Origin: Bacillus sp. BA3
GTDB taxonomy: Bacteria > Bacillota > Bacilli > Bacillales > DSM-1321
NCBI GenBank assembly: GCA_002835675.1
Contig: PIZR01000001.1
Coordinates: forward strand, 1-64,000
Direction: 5' to 3'
DNA length: 64,000 bases
Shown: piece after piece, positions 18,015-26,872 of the stretch
Layout: each line of letters begins with the position of its first letter
How positions within the stretch are numbered: position 1 is the first letter of the stretch
Made by a program: the position numbers and the translations under genes
The notes under the pieces: model-generated
What the model saw: only the letters and a program-made list of their open reading frames with translations
Databases searched by the model: none
Told to the model about the DNA's origin: nothing

Positions 18015-19079
18015 ATGGCAAATCCACATAAAGTGAAACCCTATTTATTGACACGTAGTTTGCAGCCGGAAAATCAGGAGACACCAATTCATTTCATCAA
18101 TAATGATAGCATGGAAAACCAATTATTTTATAGAAGGAACCACTTTTCTTATCCGACTCTTTCCTATTCAAACTATTGGCTCCCTATAAATGGGTTAGTA
18201 TCCGCTCCTTTACTGCTGTCCATGCAAGACATTCTTCAATACCCATCCAAAACGGTGGAAGTTGTCCTTGAATGCTCGGGTGACAAGCGTAATCTCTTCG
18301 AACCTAAAATATTTGGAGAACAATGGGGAAAGGGAGCTATTAGCCAAGGTAGGTGGAAAGGTGTACCATTACGGACATTACTTGAATTATCTGGCATGGG
18401 GGAAGGGGCAAAAGAAGTTGTTGTGGAGGGTTATGATTATGGAAATAGGAAAGATCTAGATGAGATTTTTACCTATACAAGGAGTTTGCCTATCGAGAAA
18501 GCACTGCATCCAGATACCATTATTGCATATGAATATAATGACCAGCCAATTCCTTTTAAACATGGTTATCCACTGAGGTTAATAGTTCCCCAGTGGTATG
18601 CAATGGCATCCGTTAAGTGGATAAAGCAGATAAGTGTTATTGCTTCTACATTCAATGGGCCGTTTCAAACAATTGATTATATGTATTATCCAAATCAAGA
18701 CAATGTTCAAGGTGCATTTCCAGTTACTACAATAAATATCAATTCGACTATCCAAAAACCGCTGGATATGGAAATTATTAATACTGGTAAGCATTTAATA
18801 AAAGGAATTGCATGGACAGGAAAAGGAGTAATTACAAAGATGGAAATTAGTCTTGATGGTGGCTATACATGGAGAAACGCCGATATTTTACCTCGTCAAA
18901 ATATTGGTTATGGATGGGTTAGTTGGTCATTTGAATGGACTATATTAGAAAAAGGTGAATATACGATTAAATCCAGAGCAACAGATTCATTTGGTCAAAT
19001 TCAACCGGATTTTCCTTTTTGGAATAAAAAAGGTTATGGATATAATGCCATTGATCAAATTAAAGTTAAGGTAGAATGA
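18015..19079 (+). CDS. Sulfite-oxidase-family molybdopterin oxidoreductase
   Basis: The 354-residue protein has the SUOX fold: an N-terminal molybdopterin domain (about 50-230) and a C-terminal immunoglobulin-like dimerisation domain (about 240-350). VVLECSGDKR contains Cys87, the expected molybdenum ligand; the more usual motif is LQCAGNRR. GYPLRLIVPQWYAMASVKWI is the pterin-binding segment. No Tat or Sec signal and no heme domain are present, so it is predicted to be cytoplasmic, unlike YedY or plant/animal enzymes' partners. The electron acceptor is unknown. AGAGGGGGG precedes ATG 18015. No moco biosynthesis gene is nearby. Confidence 0.85.
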   Translation: MANPHKVKPYLLTRSLQPENQETPIHFINNDSMENQLFYRRNHFSYPTLSYSNYWLPINGLVSAPLLLSMQDILQYPSKTVEVVLECSGDKRNLFEPKIFGEQWGKGAISQGRWKGVPLRTLLELSGMGEGAKEVVVEGYDYGNRKDLDEIFTYTRSLPIEKALHPDTIIAYEYNDQPIPFKHGYPLRLIVPQWYAMASVKWIKQISVIASTFNGPFQTIDYMYYPNQDNVQGAFPVTTININSTIQKPLDMEIINTGKHLIKGIAWTGKGVITKMEISLDGGYTWRNADILPRQNIGYGWVSWSFEWTILEKGEYTIKSRATDSFGQIQPDFPFWNKKGYGYNAIDQIKVKVE

Positions 19080-19623
19080 CTATCAATTTATATTTAGGGA
19101 AGAAACGGGAGAAAAATTATTGAAGAAGAATATAAGTGATCCATTCTATATGAAAAAATCAGCTGTGATTATCTTTGAAATTGGTTAAATAATTTAGTTA
19201 ATCGTTGAAAATTACCAGGAACATCGGACAAAGAGTCGCTCGCTTCCGTAGCAAGAAACTCCTTCAGTGGTAAAAGGCGTTAATGATAATGAGAAAAGCC
19301 GTTCCTGGATTTGGCCAAATAACGGTTTTGTTTTACAGGGAAACACCCTACCAAAAGAGTTTTGGAGGGTTATTTGGCATGGTCAATTAAGTACTGAATA
19401 AGGGAATTGACAGCCTATTTAGCTGGTTAGTTGAGAGGTGTGGTTCCATTTGGAGATTATTCCTGACTAACGGCAGGGTAGGTTCAAGAAGTGTAGTAGT
19501 GCAACGGACTGAGGCTAAAAGCAGTATAGAATTTTCTTGTCTCCAAATAGTAAAGTAAAAGATTTTAAATGTGAAATTACTTTGGGACTAAAATGCATAG
19601 AAAATTTTAATAGGAGTGACCCA
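19080..19623. other. Gap with hairpins and a diverged repeat arm
   Basis: A terminator-like hairpin AAGCCGTT/AACGGTTTTG lies at about 19294-19330, and a CCCTACCAAAA/TTTTGGAGGG hairpin at 19347-19370. ACTAACGGCAGGGTAGGTT near 19468 resembles the dispersed repeat arm. No gene is visible. Confidence 0.4.
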
Positions 19624-20257
19624 ATGAAGTTAACAAGAATATTTTTTATAGCAGTTTTTCTTTTTACTTATTTACACTTTCAAACTTACTCCTATGCAAC
19701 AGAAATTAATATTTCTGAAAAAAGTAGAGTTTTGTTTAAAGTTAAAGATACTAAAGGGATTAGTTATAATGTTTATTTTTTTGCTCCTAAAGAAACTAAA
19801 ACAGACTATTACCTTTGCAGCACAGGCGATGAAGTATTTGTGGGTAATTATAGTTTTCTAATTCAAAAACAAGGTGAAAAAGATATAAAAACGACGTCCG
19901 TTATATTAAAGGATTATCCTTATAACCAAACCCAAAGAACAGTTTTTCCTATAATATCCAAATCTTATTGATATCGTGATGGTTTCAAATCAATTGGACT
20001 GTAACACAAAGGTAGGCTATCTGTATTATGTAGATAATGAAAAAATAGTATCGGTAAAGAGTGCTTTGTCTTATACTTTACCACCAAGGTTTAAGGAGAA
20101 AAATGAGTTAGAAACAATGAATTATTACAATATGGAAGATTTACCTTGGGTATTAAATACTTATGAATTGGATTTAAAGAGTAATTCATTGAAAATGATA
20201 GATAAAAAATCCTTGTCTTTTGAGGAAGGTCAGAAGTTGAAAAATAAATGGCAATGA
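19624..20257 (+). pseudogene. Secreted protein gene split by a frameshift
   Basis: TAGGAGTGA precedes ATG 19624. The first piece (19624-19971) has a signal peptide (MKLTRIFFIAVFLFTYLHF...) and a beta-rich domain. It ends at TGA 19969 just after TVFPIISKSY. The +1-shifted frame carries on as IDIVMVSNQLDCNTKVGYLY and runs to 20257, ending in a normal soluble tail, where a separate GTG at 19976 lacks a ribosome site. Joining the two frames gives one plausible exported protein of about 210 residues. The function is not recognised. It could be a sequencing error or a true mutation. Confidence 0.6.
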
Positions 20258-20281
20258 ATTAATTCTTTGAACTACTGCCTG

Positions 20282-20305
20282 AAACGCCCAAAAAGGCGTT
20301 TTTTT
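20282..20305 (+). terminator. Intrinsic terminator
   Basis: AAACGCC pairs with GGCGTTT around CAAAAA, followed by TTTT. It closes the split secreted gene. Confidence 0.8.
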
Positions 20306-20451
20306 AATGTGAGGGCTTATATAGATAAAAGTGAATGAATTAAAAAATCATACTCTTGTATATAACCGTTGATTTTTGGTCCAGTTTAGGAAATTTAGAG
20401 TTCTCATCATAGTAGAAAAAGTCGCAGACTTGCTGAAGAACCATTATGACA

Positions 20452-20486
20452 ACAAAAGCGCCGGAGCTAGATTCATGCTCCGGCTT
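20452..20486. terminator. Terminator downstream of the homogentisate operon
   Basis: GCCGGAGC pairs perfectly with GCTCCGGC. On the minus strand it is followed by GCTTTTGTTG about 100 bases after the hmgA stop. It may also act on the plus strand (TTTATTT). The 20258-20586 stretch holds no gene. Confidence 0.75.
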
Positions 20487-20586
20487 TATTTCATGAATGA
20501 TATTGTGATGAACTGATTTGCCTAGGGGAGTAGATCGTTCATGGTTTGTTATCAAAGGTACAAAAATGGTAAAGAAACCTTAGCTA

Positions 20587-21744
20587 TTATTTTGGCAGCC
20601 AGCTGCTCATATACGCATCATCTTCTATAGCGTGTGCTTCTTTTACGATATACAACGGACGGAATGTATCGACCATGACTGCCAATTCACGCGTTTCTTT
20701 TTTACCGATACTCGCTTCAATTTTGCCAGGATGTGGCCCATGTGGTAAACCGCTTGGATGAAGGGTAATCGATCCTGTTTCAATGCCGCGACGGCTCATA
20801 AAGTCACCATCTACATAATATAGGACTTCATCACTTTCCACATTGCTGTGGACATATGGAGCAGGGATGGCTTCCGGATGATAGTCATACATACGTGGTA
20901 CAAATGAACATACGACATAATTATGTGCTTCAAACGTCTGATGTACTGGAGGTGGCTGATGAACGCGTCCGGTTATTGGTTCAAAATCATGAATGCTGAA
21001 CGCATAAGGGAAGAGATAACCATCCCATCCAACCGCATCAAGCGGATGAAAATCATACGTATAGGATGTGATCATGCCTTGTGCCCGCACTCTGATTTCA
21101 TATTCTCCTTTTTCATCTTTAGGCTCCAGTTTTTCTGGTGTCCGGAAATCACGTTCGCAATAAGGTGAGTGCTCAAGAAGTTGTCCAAACTCATTGCGAT
21201 AGCGCTTTGGCGGTACGATTGATGAATTAGATTCAAGGATGAAAAAGCGAGCTTCTTCTGTTTCCAAGACGACGCGGTACGTTGTGCCAATCGGAATGAT
21301 GAGGTAGTCACCTGGCCCAAAGCTTAATTCACCGAAAATACTTTCGATTTTGCCTTTTCCTTCATGGACAAACAACATTTCATCACCTTCACCGTTTCGA
21401 TAAAAGTAATTCATTTGCTGGTTAGGGCGTGCAATGCCAAGTGCTACATCATCGTTTGCCATGAAAATTTTGCGAGATTCAAGAAAATCGCCGCCAACTT
21501 CCGTATTCCATGTCCGGAAATGACGATGTTTTAATGCATCTTTTTCTTCATATTCATAATGGACATCGCGGATTTTTTGAGCTTTTTTTACTTGTGTTGG
21601 CTGATTGATATGATAAATGAGTGACTGAATACTAGAGAAACCTTTCGTACCCATCAATTGTTCATAATACAGGCTTCCGTCCTCCTGACGAAACTGAGTA
21701 TGACGTTTATGAGGAATGCGACCCATTTTAACATAATGTGTCAT
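20587..21744 (-). CDS. hmgA: Homogentisate 1,2-dioxygenase
   Basis: The 385-residue iron enzyme opens the ring of homogentisate to maleylacetoacetate in tyrosine/phenylalanine breakdown. The cupin metal site is intact: His299 (PAPYVHSN), Glu306 (ESDEVLYY) and His335 (GLPHGPHPG). It is shorter than the human enzyme, as is usual for Gram-positive forms. ATG 21744 follows GGAAGGAG; the ATG at 21762 contains that site. It is the last gene of the minus-strand operon, 51 bases after fahA. Confidence 0.92.
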   Translation of the reverse strand: MTHYVKMGRIPHKRHTQFRQEDGSLYYEQLMGTKGFSSIQSLIYHINQPTQVKKAQKIRDVHYEYEEKDALKHRHFRTWNTEVGGDFLESRKIFMANDDVALGIARPNQQMNYFYRNGEGDEMLFVHEGKGKIESIFGELSFGPGDYLIIPIGTTYRVVLETEEARFFILESNSSIVPPKRYRNEFGQLLEHSPYCERDFRTPEKLEPKDEKGEYEIRVRAQGMITSYTYDFHPLDAVGWDGYLFPYAFSIHDFEPITGRVHQPPPVHQTFEAHNYVVCSFVPRMYDYHPEAIPAPYVHSNVESDEVLYYVDGDFMSRRGIETGSITLHPSGLPHGPHPGKIEASIGKKETRELAVMVDTFRPLYIVKEAHAIEDDAYMSSWLPK

Positions 21745-21794
21745 TGCCAAAACTCCTTCCATGTAACTATCTTTTATATTTAGTATATTAGTTG

Positions 21795-23090
21795 CTACAT
21801 CTTCACTTTATGGGTACCTAAAATCTTTGCCTCCGAAAGGGCTGGCAAAACTTGACCGCTTACTTCACCAAATCCAATTCGATACCCATCTCCTTGACAC
21901 CAGCCACTGATGGTCAACTTGTCCCCATCCTCAATCCAGCTTCGTTCGCCCCCGCCTTTAAGTTGAAGCTGTTCTGTGCCGCGCCATGAAAGTTCAAGGA
22001 GGCTGCCTCGTTCTTCACGGCTTGGACCGCTGATAGTTCCAGATCCATGCATGTCACCGGGACGCATATTACAGCCTGTAATGGTGTGGTGAGCCACTTG
22101 CTGAGCGATTGACCAATACATATAGCTAAAGTTGGTATTCGTAATCCTAGTTGCTTGTTCTGTATTTTCTGGTGTCAAATGAACTTCAAGGTTAATATTA
22201 AATGCCCCATCTTTTTTTTGCTGCAGGTAGGGAAACGGCTCTGGATCCTGTTGCGGTCCAGCAGTACGAAAAGGTTCCAGTGCTTCTAGCGGCACGACCC
22301 AAGGCGAAATGGATGTAGCAAAGTTTTTAGAAAGAAATGGACCAAGAGGCTGGTACTCCCATGCTTGTATATCACGTGCACTCCAATCATTTACTAGAAC
22401 GAGCCCGAAAACATGATCTTCAGCCTGATTAACTGGAATTGGTTCCCCAAGAGTATTGCTGGGTCCAATAAACCAGCCCATCTCTAGTTCGAAATCAAGC
22501 TGTATCGAAGGTCCAAATACTGGATAATCTGCATCCTTTGGTTTGCGCTGTCCCGAAGGACGCCGCACCTGGGTACCACTTGGAACGATGGAACTGGCCC
22601 GTCCATGGTAACCAATCGGCAAGTGTGTCCAGTTTGACATGAGGGCATTGTCTTTCCCTCTGAAAATTGTACCCACATTGGTCGCATGCTCTCTTGAGGC
22701 ATAAAAATCTGTATAGTCTCCAATATTTGCAGGAAGAAGCATCTCTATATCTGCCAATGGGTGAAACGCTTTAAAACGAAGCTCTTCATTATCACGTAGT
22801 ACAGACGTTTTCGAATCCAAAAGGTATTGAAGTTTGTTACGTACAGCAGTCCAAACCGGACGGCCAAGTGACATAAATTGATTAAGTGAGGAAGAGGAAA
22901 AGACATTTTTTCCTTCTGCACCTGTCCCACTTAGCAAGCCAACCTCATCGATTACAGATAAATCAAGAACATAATCACCGATGGCTGTACCGGCACGGGG
23001 GCTTTGCCCGTTTTTTTGGAAAATGCCGTATGGTAAGTTTTGAATTGGAAAATGTGATTCTGGTGTTGTCTCAATAAAGGAATGTTTCAT
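21795..23090 (-). CDS. fahA: Fumarylacetoacetase
   Basis: The 431-residue enzyme cleaves fumarylacetoacetate to fumarate and acetoacetate, the final step of the homogentisate route. It has an N-terminal SH3-like domain and a C-terminal FAH domain with the metal and catalytic residues in register: Asp128 and His135 (DYTDFYASREHATN), Glu201 and Glu203 (DFELEMGWF), and Asp235 (VNDWSARD). Its ATG overlaps the upstream gene's TGA (ATGA at 23087-23090), so the two are translationally coupled. It is a full-length eukaryote-like FAH, not a short FahA-like hydrolase. Confidence 0.93.
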   Translation of the reverse strand: MKHSFIETTPESHFPIQNLPYGIFQKNGQSPRAGTAIGDYVLDLSVIDEVGLLSGTGAEGKNVFSSSSLNQFMSLGRPVWTAVRNKLQYLLDSKTSVLRDNEELRFKAFHPLADIEMLLPANIGDYTDFYASREHATNVGTIFRGKDNALMSNWTHLPIGYHGRASSIVPSGTQVRRPSGQRKPKDADYPVFGPSIQLDFELEMGWFIGPSNTLGEPIPVNQAEDHVFGLVLVNDWSARDIQAWEYQPLGPFLSKNFATSISPWVVPLEALEPFRTAGPQQDPEPFPYLQQKKDGAFNINLEVHLTPENTEQATRITNTNFSYMYWSIAQQVAHHTITGCNMRPGDMHGSGTISGPSREERGSLLELSWRGTEQLQLKGGGERSWIEDGDKLTISGWCQGDGYRIGFGEVSGQVLPALSEAKILGTHKVKM

Positions 23091-24031
23091 CTTACTGCCT
23101 CCCCATGAAAAATAGTAAGCTCCCCTAGTTCCTCCCGAGGCTCATTAAAGCTGCAGCTTCCATAGGAAGCTGCAAAGAAACTGCGTGCTTTGATGATTTC
23201 GGCCGAACTGACTGTCAAATCGCGCCAGGAAAGCGAGTCTGTTGTAAATGAAAAATTAGTTGGGTCTTCATCATGCAAAATGGCTTGAATGGTTGCTGTA
23301 TTAACCGAACGGCTATATGCCATAATAGAAGCGGTAAATACGTTAACAAAACCATGCATGCGTGTTTTAACTTCCGTTCGGTACTGGCGTATCGGATGGT
23401 GCAGACCAGCTGTGAATTTAAGTGGCAGTTCTCGTTTCTGGCATTCGTGAATAACGAATGCTGCTTGATTGACTGTAGGAAACAAATTAGCCGTGATTCC
23501 ACCCATGCGCATTTTGATACCTATACGTTTTAGGGATTTTTGGTTAATCGAATGTATAGTATCCAATGTGTTTAGAAATTGATCATTCGTTCCTTTCATT
23601 TCGCAATAAATGGGATAACTCCCAGTTTGTTTTTCAAGATTCTCCAAGAATGAATAATTAACCTGTGTTGGAAGCGGAAATTCTATTGCTTGTATGGTTC
23701 CAGCTGTTTTATATGTTTCTAAAAAATGACGAATAGCTTCCATTTCGGTTTCGATTTCTTCGAATTTCGTAAAAATAACAGATAACCGAAGTGGATATTT
23801 GTCATTAAATAGAGCTTTATATGGTTTAAGTTCACTCAATCTTGAAGCAGGAATAACAAACGGGCCGAGCATCCAGCTGTCCGAATCATGGATGTATGCA
23901 TGAAAATTTGAAATAGCTTCTGGAAGCGGAAGTGCAGCCGGTGGAAATAGACCTGCATAATCAATGAGTTCGGTCATAAAATGACTGACCGCTTCTTCTC
24001 TCCACTTTACATTTACTTTTGTTAACAACAA
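23087..24031 (-). CDS. Uncharacterised protein coupled to fahA; candidate missing isomerase
   Basis: A 314-residue soluble protein of no named family sits between hppD and fahA. Conserved-looking blocks are DYAGLFPPAALPLPEAISN, KRIGIKMRMGGITANLFPTV and LPLKFTAGLHHPIRQY. The KxRxGG and FTAGLHHP segments at strand ends, and alternating beta-alpha pattern, suggest a TIM barrel. The start is taken as TTG 24031, nine bases after AGGAGG; GTG 24040 would touch the site. Its stop overlaps the fahA ATG. The pathway step between HmgA and FahA (maleylacetoacetate isomerase) has no other candidate here, so I infer that role. An accessory or protective function is also possible. Confidence 0.75.
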   Translation of the reverse strand: MLLTKVNVKWREEAVSHFMTELIDYAGLFPPAALPLPEAISNFHAYIHDSDSWMLGPFVIPASRLSELKPYKALFNDKYPLRLSVIFTKFEEIETEMEAIRHFLETYKTAGTIQAIEFPLPTQVNYSFLENLEKQTGSYPIYCEMKGTNDQFLNTLDTIHSINQKSLKRIGIKMRMGGITANLFPTVNQAAFVIHECQKRELPLKFTAGLHHPIRQYRTEVKTRMHGFVNVFTASIMAYSRSVNTATIQAILHDEDPTNFSFTTDSLSWRDLTVSSAEIIKARSFFAASYGSCSFNEPREELGELTIFHGEAVR

Positions 24032-24092
24032 CCTCAACACCTCCTATTAAAGGAGGCCATACCGCGAGAGACAACGGTATGACCGTTCCAAA

Positions 24093-25214
24093 TCAAATAT
24101 TTCCGCGAAGTTCTTGTTCGCGTTCAATCGATTCAAACAATGCTTTAAAGTTTCCGTCGCCGAATCCAAGTGCACCTTTACGCTGTATGATTTCGATAAA
24201 CAGTGTTGGACGATCAACAAGTGGTTTAGTAAAGATTTGAAGCAAGTATCCTTCATCATCACGATCGACCAGAATATTAAGTTCTTGAAGTCGTTTCACA
24301 TCTTCATCAATATCTCCTACACGATTGGCAAGTTCTTTATAATAAGTCTCAGGGGTGTTTAAAAATTCCATACCATTTTCTTTGAGGGCAGCCACCGTGC
24401 CGATGATATCGTTTGTCAAAAGGGCTAGATGCTGAACGCCCGGTCCATTATAGTAATCTAGGTATTCTTGAATTTGAGACTTTCGCTTTCCTTCCGCAGG
24501 CTCATTAATTGGGAACTTAATGCGTCCTGTTCCATTCATCATGACTTTTGACATTAGAGCAGAGTATTCTGTCGAAATGTCTTCATCATCAAAATGCTTC
24601 AGAACAGTAAAACCGAATGCACTTTCATAATAGTTTGTCCATTCTTCCATAACTTCCACATTACCAACGAGGTGGTCAACACCAATTAATCCGGTTGGTT
24701 GAGATTCAAGGGTGTTCTCGCGAGCTTCAAACCCTGGCATAAATACGCCTTTATAATCGACTGATTCTACAAGCGTATGAATTGTATCCCCATATGTACC
24801 TAATATCGCTTTTTTTACCTTGCCGTTTTCATCTTCTTCCACCCATGGTTCCCGAAGAGCGATGCCACCTCGTTCGATCGCACCCGCATATGTTTTTTCT
24901 AGATCCTTTACTAGGAGGGCGATATCTTTTACACCCTCGCCATGAAGTTTTATAAACTCGGCAACGTCTGTATTGTCTGATAGGGTACCTGTTAAAATCA
25001 ATCGGATAGCGCCCTGTTCCATTACGTAAGATACACGGTCACGGGAACCTGTTTCTAATCCTTTATATGCTACAAGTTTGAAACCGAAAGATTTCGCATA
25101 GTAATAAGCAGCCTGCTTTGCGTTTCCTGTATAGATTTCTACGTAATGAACACTCTTTACCGGGAACAATTCTTCTTTCTTAGTTTTAGGTGATGCTACC
25201 ATTTTTTCAGCCAT
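24093..25214 (-). CDS. hppD: 4-hydroxyphenylpyruvate dioxygenase
   Basis: The 373-residue non-heme iron enzyme converts 4-hydroxyphenylpyruvate to homogentisate. Two VOC-type domains are present, and the iron triad lies in the C-terminal one: His181 (GVDHLVGN), His262 (GVQHLALL) and Glu341 (LFIEIIQR). The family C-terminal gate segment GFGDGNFKALFESIEREQ is intact. GGGAGAGG precedes ATG 25214. It is the first gene of the operon. A candidate promoter on the minus strand is TTGCGC-N17-TAAGAT near 25283-25311, with an imperfect inverted repeat at 25251-25275 just downstream. Confidence 0.93.
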   Translation of the reverse strand: MAEKMVASPKTKKEELFPVKSVHYVEIYTGNAKQAAYYYAKSFGFKLVAYKGLETGSRDRVSYVMEQGAIRLILTGTLSDNTDVAEFIKLHGEGVKDIALLVKDLEKTYAGAIERGGIALREPWVEEDENGKVKKAILGTYGDTIHTLVESVDYKGVFMPGFEARENTLESQPTGLIGVDHLVGNVEVMEEWTNYYESAFGFTVLKHFDDEDISTEYSALMSKVMMNGTGRIKFPINEPAEGKRKSQIQEYLDYYNGPGVQHLALLTNDIIGTVAALKENGMEFLNTPETYYKELANRVGDIDEDVKRLQELNILVDRDDEGYLLQIFTKPLVDRPTLFIEIIQRKGALGFGDGNFKALFESIEREQELRGNI

Positions 25215-25250
25215 TTTAACCTCTCCCTTATCATTTTTAACTTTAAGTAA

Positions 25251-25311
25251 CAGAATTTTCGAAATTTAGATTCTGTAATGTTTCACATCTTAATCTATAA
25301 AAATTCATCGC
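25251..25311 (-). promoter_or_regulatory. Candidate hppD promoter and operator
   Basis: Read on the minus strand, TTGCGC, 17 bases and TAAGAT precede an inverted repeat CAGAAT...ATTCTG with an inner TTTCGAAA palindrome (25251-25275). The repeat would lie just after the transcription start, where a repressor would act. No regulator gene is adjacent. The assignment is by eye. Confidence 0.35.
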
Positions 25312-25454
25312 GCAAATATGTGTTTTAACGCGTTTAGTATTTATGGCATAAGTCTTTTAAACAGTTAAAGCGAATATGCGTTTGAGTGTACTCTTGCAAA
25401 CTTTTGGTTAATCCAATTAAAATGTTGGCAACAAAAACCGAAGGGGAGTTAGCC

Positions 25455-25700
25455 ATGAAAATTAACGTAAAGTTCTGTCCATGTAATTTCGAAGACGAGT
25501 TGGAAACTATGAAGGGAAAATTAATTGAGCGAACCGATTTGGAGGTTATTGAAGAAAGGTGCTTGTTATACTGCGGCCAATGTTTGATGGAGCCATTCGC
25601 ACTTATTAATGGTGAAAACATTGTCGCAGACGATCCGGATGAACTTTATAAAAAAATAGATCAATATGTGGCTAACATTAAACTAGGGGAAATCGTGTAA
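25455..25700 (+). CDS. yuzB: DUF1450/UPF0349 family protein, YuzB-like
   Basis: The 81-residue protein has the YuzB pattern: MKINVKFCPCNFEDELE at the start, LEVIEERCLLYCGQC in the middle and EPFALINGENI toward the end. Four cysteines (CPC and CLLYCGQC) suggest a thioredoxin-like or metal-binding fold; the function is unknown. ATG 25455 follows AAGGGGAGTTAGCC; an ATG at 25422 or earlier lacks a site. It is divergent from hppD and followed by a terminator at 25815-25852. Confidence 0.8.
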   Translation: MKINVKFCPCNFEDELETMKGKLIERTDLEVIEERCLLYCGQCLMEPFALINGENIVADDPDELYKKIDQYVANIKLGEIV

Positions 25701-25814
25701 AACCGAAAGAAAATATATTTGATAGATGTTTTGATCGAGAATTATATATTTAGAGTTGTTACTGTCCGGAAACTTGAGACCTTCAGAAGGAATCTATATG
25801 ATAAAATATAAGTA

Positions 25815-25852
25815 AGCCCTACTCCAAAATGCATGATAGTAGGGCCTTATTT
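25815..25852 (+). terminator. Intrinsic terminator between yuzB and the Ntn-hydrolase gene
   Basis: GCCCTACT pairs with AGTAGGGC, followed by CTTATTTTTATT. It ends only about 20 bases before the next ATG (25875), so that gene either uses read-through or has a promoter inside this region. Confidence 0.65.
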
Positions 25853-25874
25853 TTATTCTGAAGGGAATTTCATT

Positions 25875-26516
25875 ATGACTGCATTAATTGGTAAAAAGTT
25901 TGAAAATGGTGTATTTATTATGGCTGATAAAAGAATAACCTATAGAGGAACCGAAAACTTCAGTGATGATGAAAAAAAAGTAATAGCATTAAATCAAAAT
26001 GTGATTTTTGCATTTGCGGGTGTTAAAAATATCATCGATATATGCATGGAGGAACTAAAAATGTTTTCTCTTGGAACAAATTCAATTGAAGAAATCGAGG
26101 CACAATCTCAAAAATTATTTAGAAATTCATTGGAGATGTTCCAAAAATTATATCCTGAACAGGATTATGCAACTGTTTATTTATTGGCGGGGTTCACAGC
26201 TGATGGTATACCTCGTGTCACTTACTTCTCATCAGATGATGCTTTTCAAAAAAGCCATCCTCTCGATTTTTTTTATAAAACATTTCCGAATACAGAAATG
26301 ATGTATCTTCGGAATTATTTAATAAATGAAGTGGATGCCACCAGAACAGATCTAAATTATTTTATCATTCAATTTTCTTCTGCCATCCGACAGATAAACA
26401 ATGAAAAGGTTAGTAAGACTGCGTATTCTATATTCTTAACCAAAAATGGCTTATTTGAGATAGACATTGATGAAGATGGAATCATTAAGATTGTACAAAT
26501 GAATCTTGATAGTTAA
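25875..26516 (+). CDS. Proteasome beta-subunit-like Ntn-hydrolase
   Basis: The 213-residue protein begins M-T-ALIGKKFENGVFIMADKR. Removing Met1 leaves an N-terminal Thr. In that numbering Asp17 (MADKR) and Lys33 (SDDEKKV) fall exactly where proteasome and HslV catalytic Asp17 and Lys33 lie. The strand pattern KVIALNQNVIFAFAG and later DYATVYLLAGFTADGIPRVTY also follows the proteasome beta fold. There is no HslU, ARC/Mpa or Anbu-operon partner nearby. AAGGGAATTTC precedes ATG 25875. It is probably a self-processing or unprocessed peptidase or amidohydrolase; the substrate is unknown. The fold call is an inference from sequence pattern. Confidence 0.65.
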   Translation: MTALIGKKFENGVFIMADKRITYRGTENFSDDEKKVIALNQNVIFAFAGVKNIIDICMEELKMFSLGTNSIEEIEAQSQKLFRNSLEMFQKLYPEQDYATVYLLAGFTADGIPRVTYFSSDDAFQKSHPLDFFYKTFPNTEMMYLRNYLINEVDATRTDLNYFIIQFSSAIRQINNEKVSKTAYSIFLTKNGLFEIDIDEDGIIKIVQMNLDS

Positions 26517-26798
26517 AACAAAGGTGATAATGCTGACAGCAGATTCATTTATTTTTGATTAAAGAAAGCTATTTAACTTTAACGCGGTGAAAGCTAGCCG
26601 TTTTACAGAATGTATGCTTATGTATAAGCTTGCAGTGGTGGGAAACTTATAATAACATTTAGAAAAATTGTGGAAATTAGTGACTAAATGATTTTAATTC
26701 ACTAATTGCACAGTGAAGGGAAGGTGCAACTTAAAAAAATCGAGTCTTCAGTTATGAAGCTGCAGAAAAAAATATCCACTATAGTCAAAAACAACAAA
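26517..26798. other. Gap before the GntR gene
   Basis: I see no ORF with a ribosome site and no strong hairpin. The GntR promoter follows at 26799. Confidence 0.4.
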
Positions 26799-26842
26799 TT
26801 GATTTATGATGAGGTAGACATATATTTTTTTGTATACATTAT
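26799..26842 (+). promoter_or_regulatory. Promoter and operator of the GntR regulator gene
   Basis: TTGATT (26799-26804), 16 bases and TATATT (26821-26826) form the promoter. TTGTATACATTAT at 26830-26842 contains the palindrome TGTATACA, the usual core for FCD-type GntR regulators. A near-identical TTGTATACGTTAT occurs at 28487-28499 before the CoA-transferase gene. Confidence 0.65.
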
Positions 26843-26872
26843 CTGAAAATTATGACTATGGGTGTGATAAAA

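Noticed and set aside
20340..20555. 71-codon minus-strand ORF downstream of hmgA
   Set aside because: It spans the operon terminator hairpin and has no ribosome site or family resemblance.
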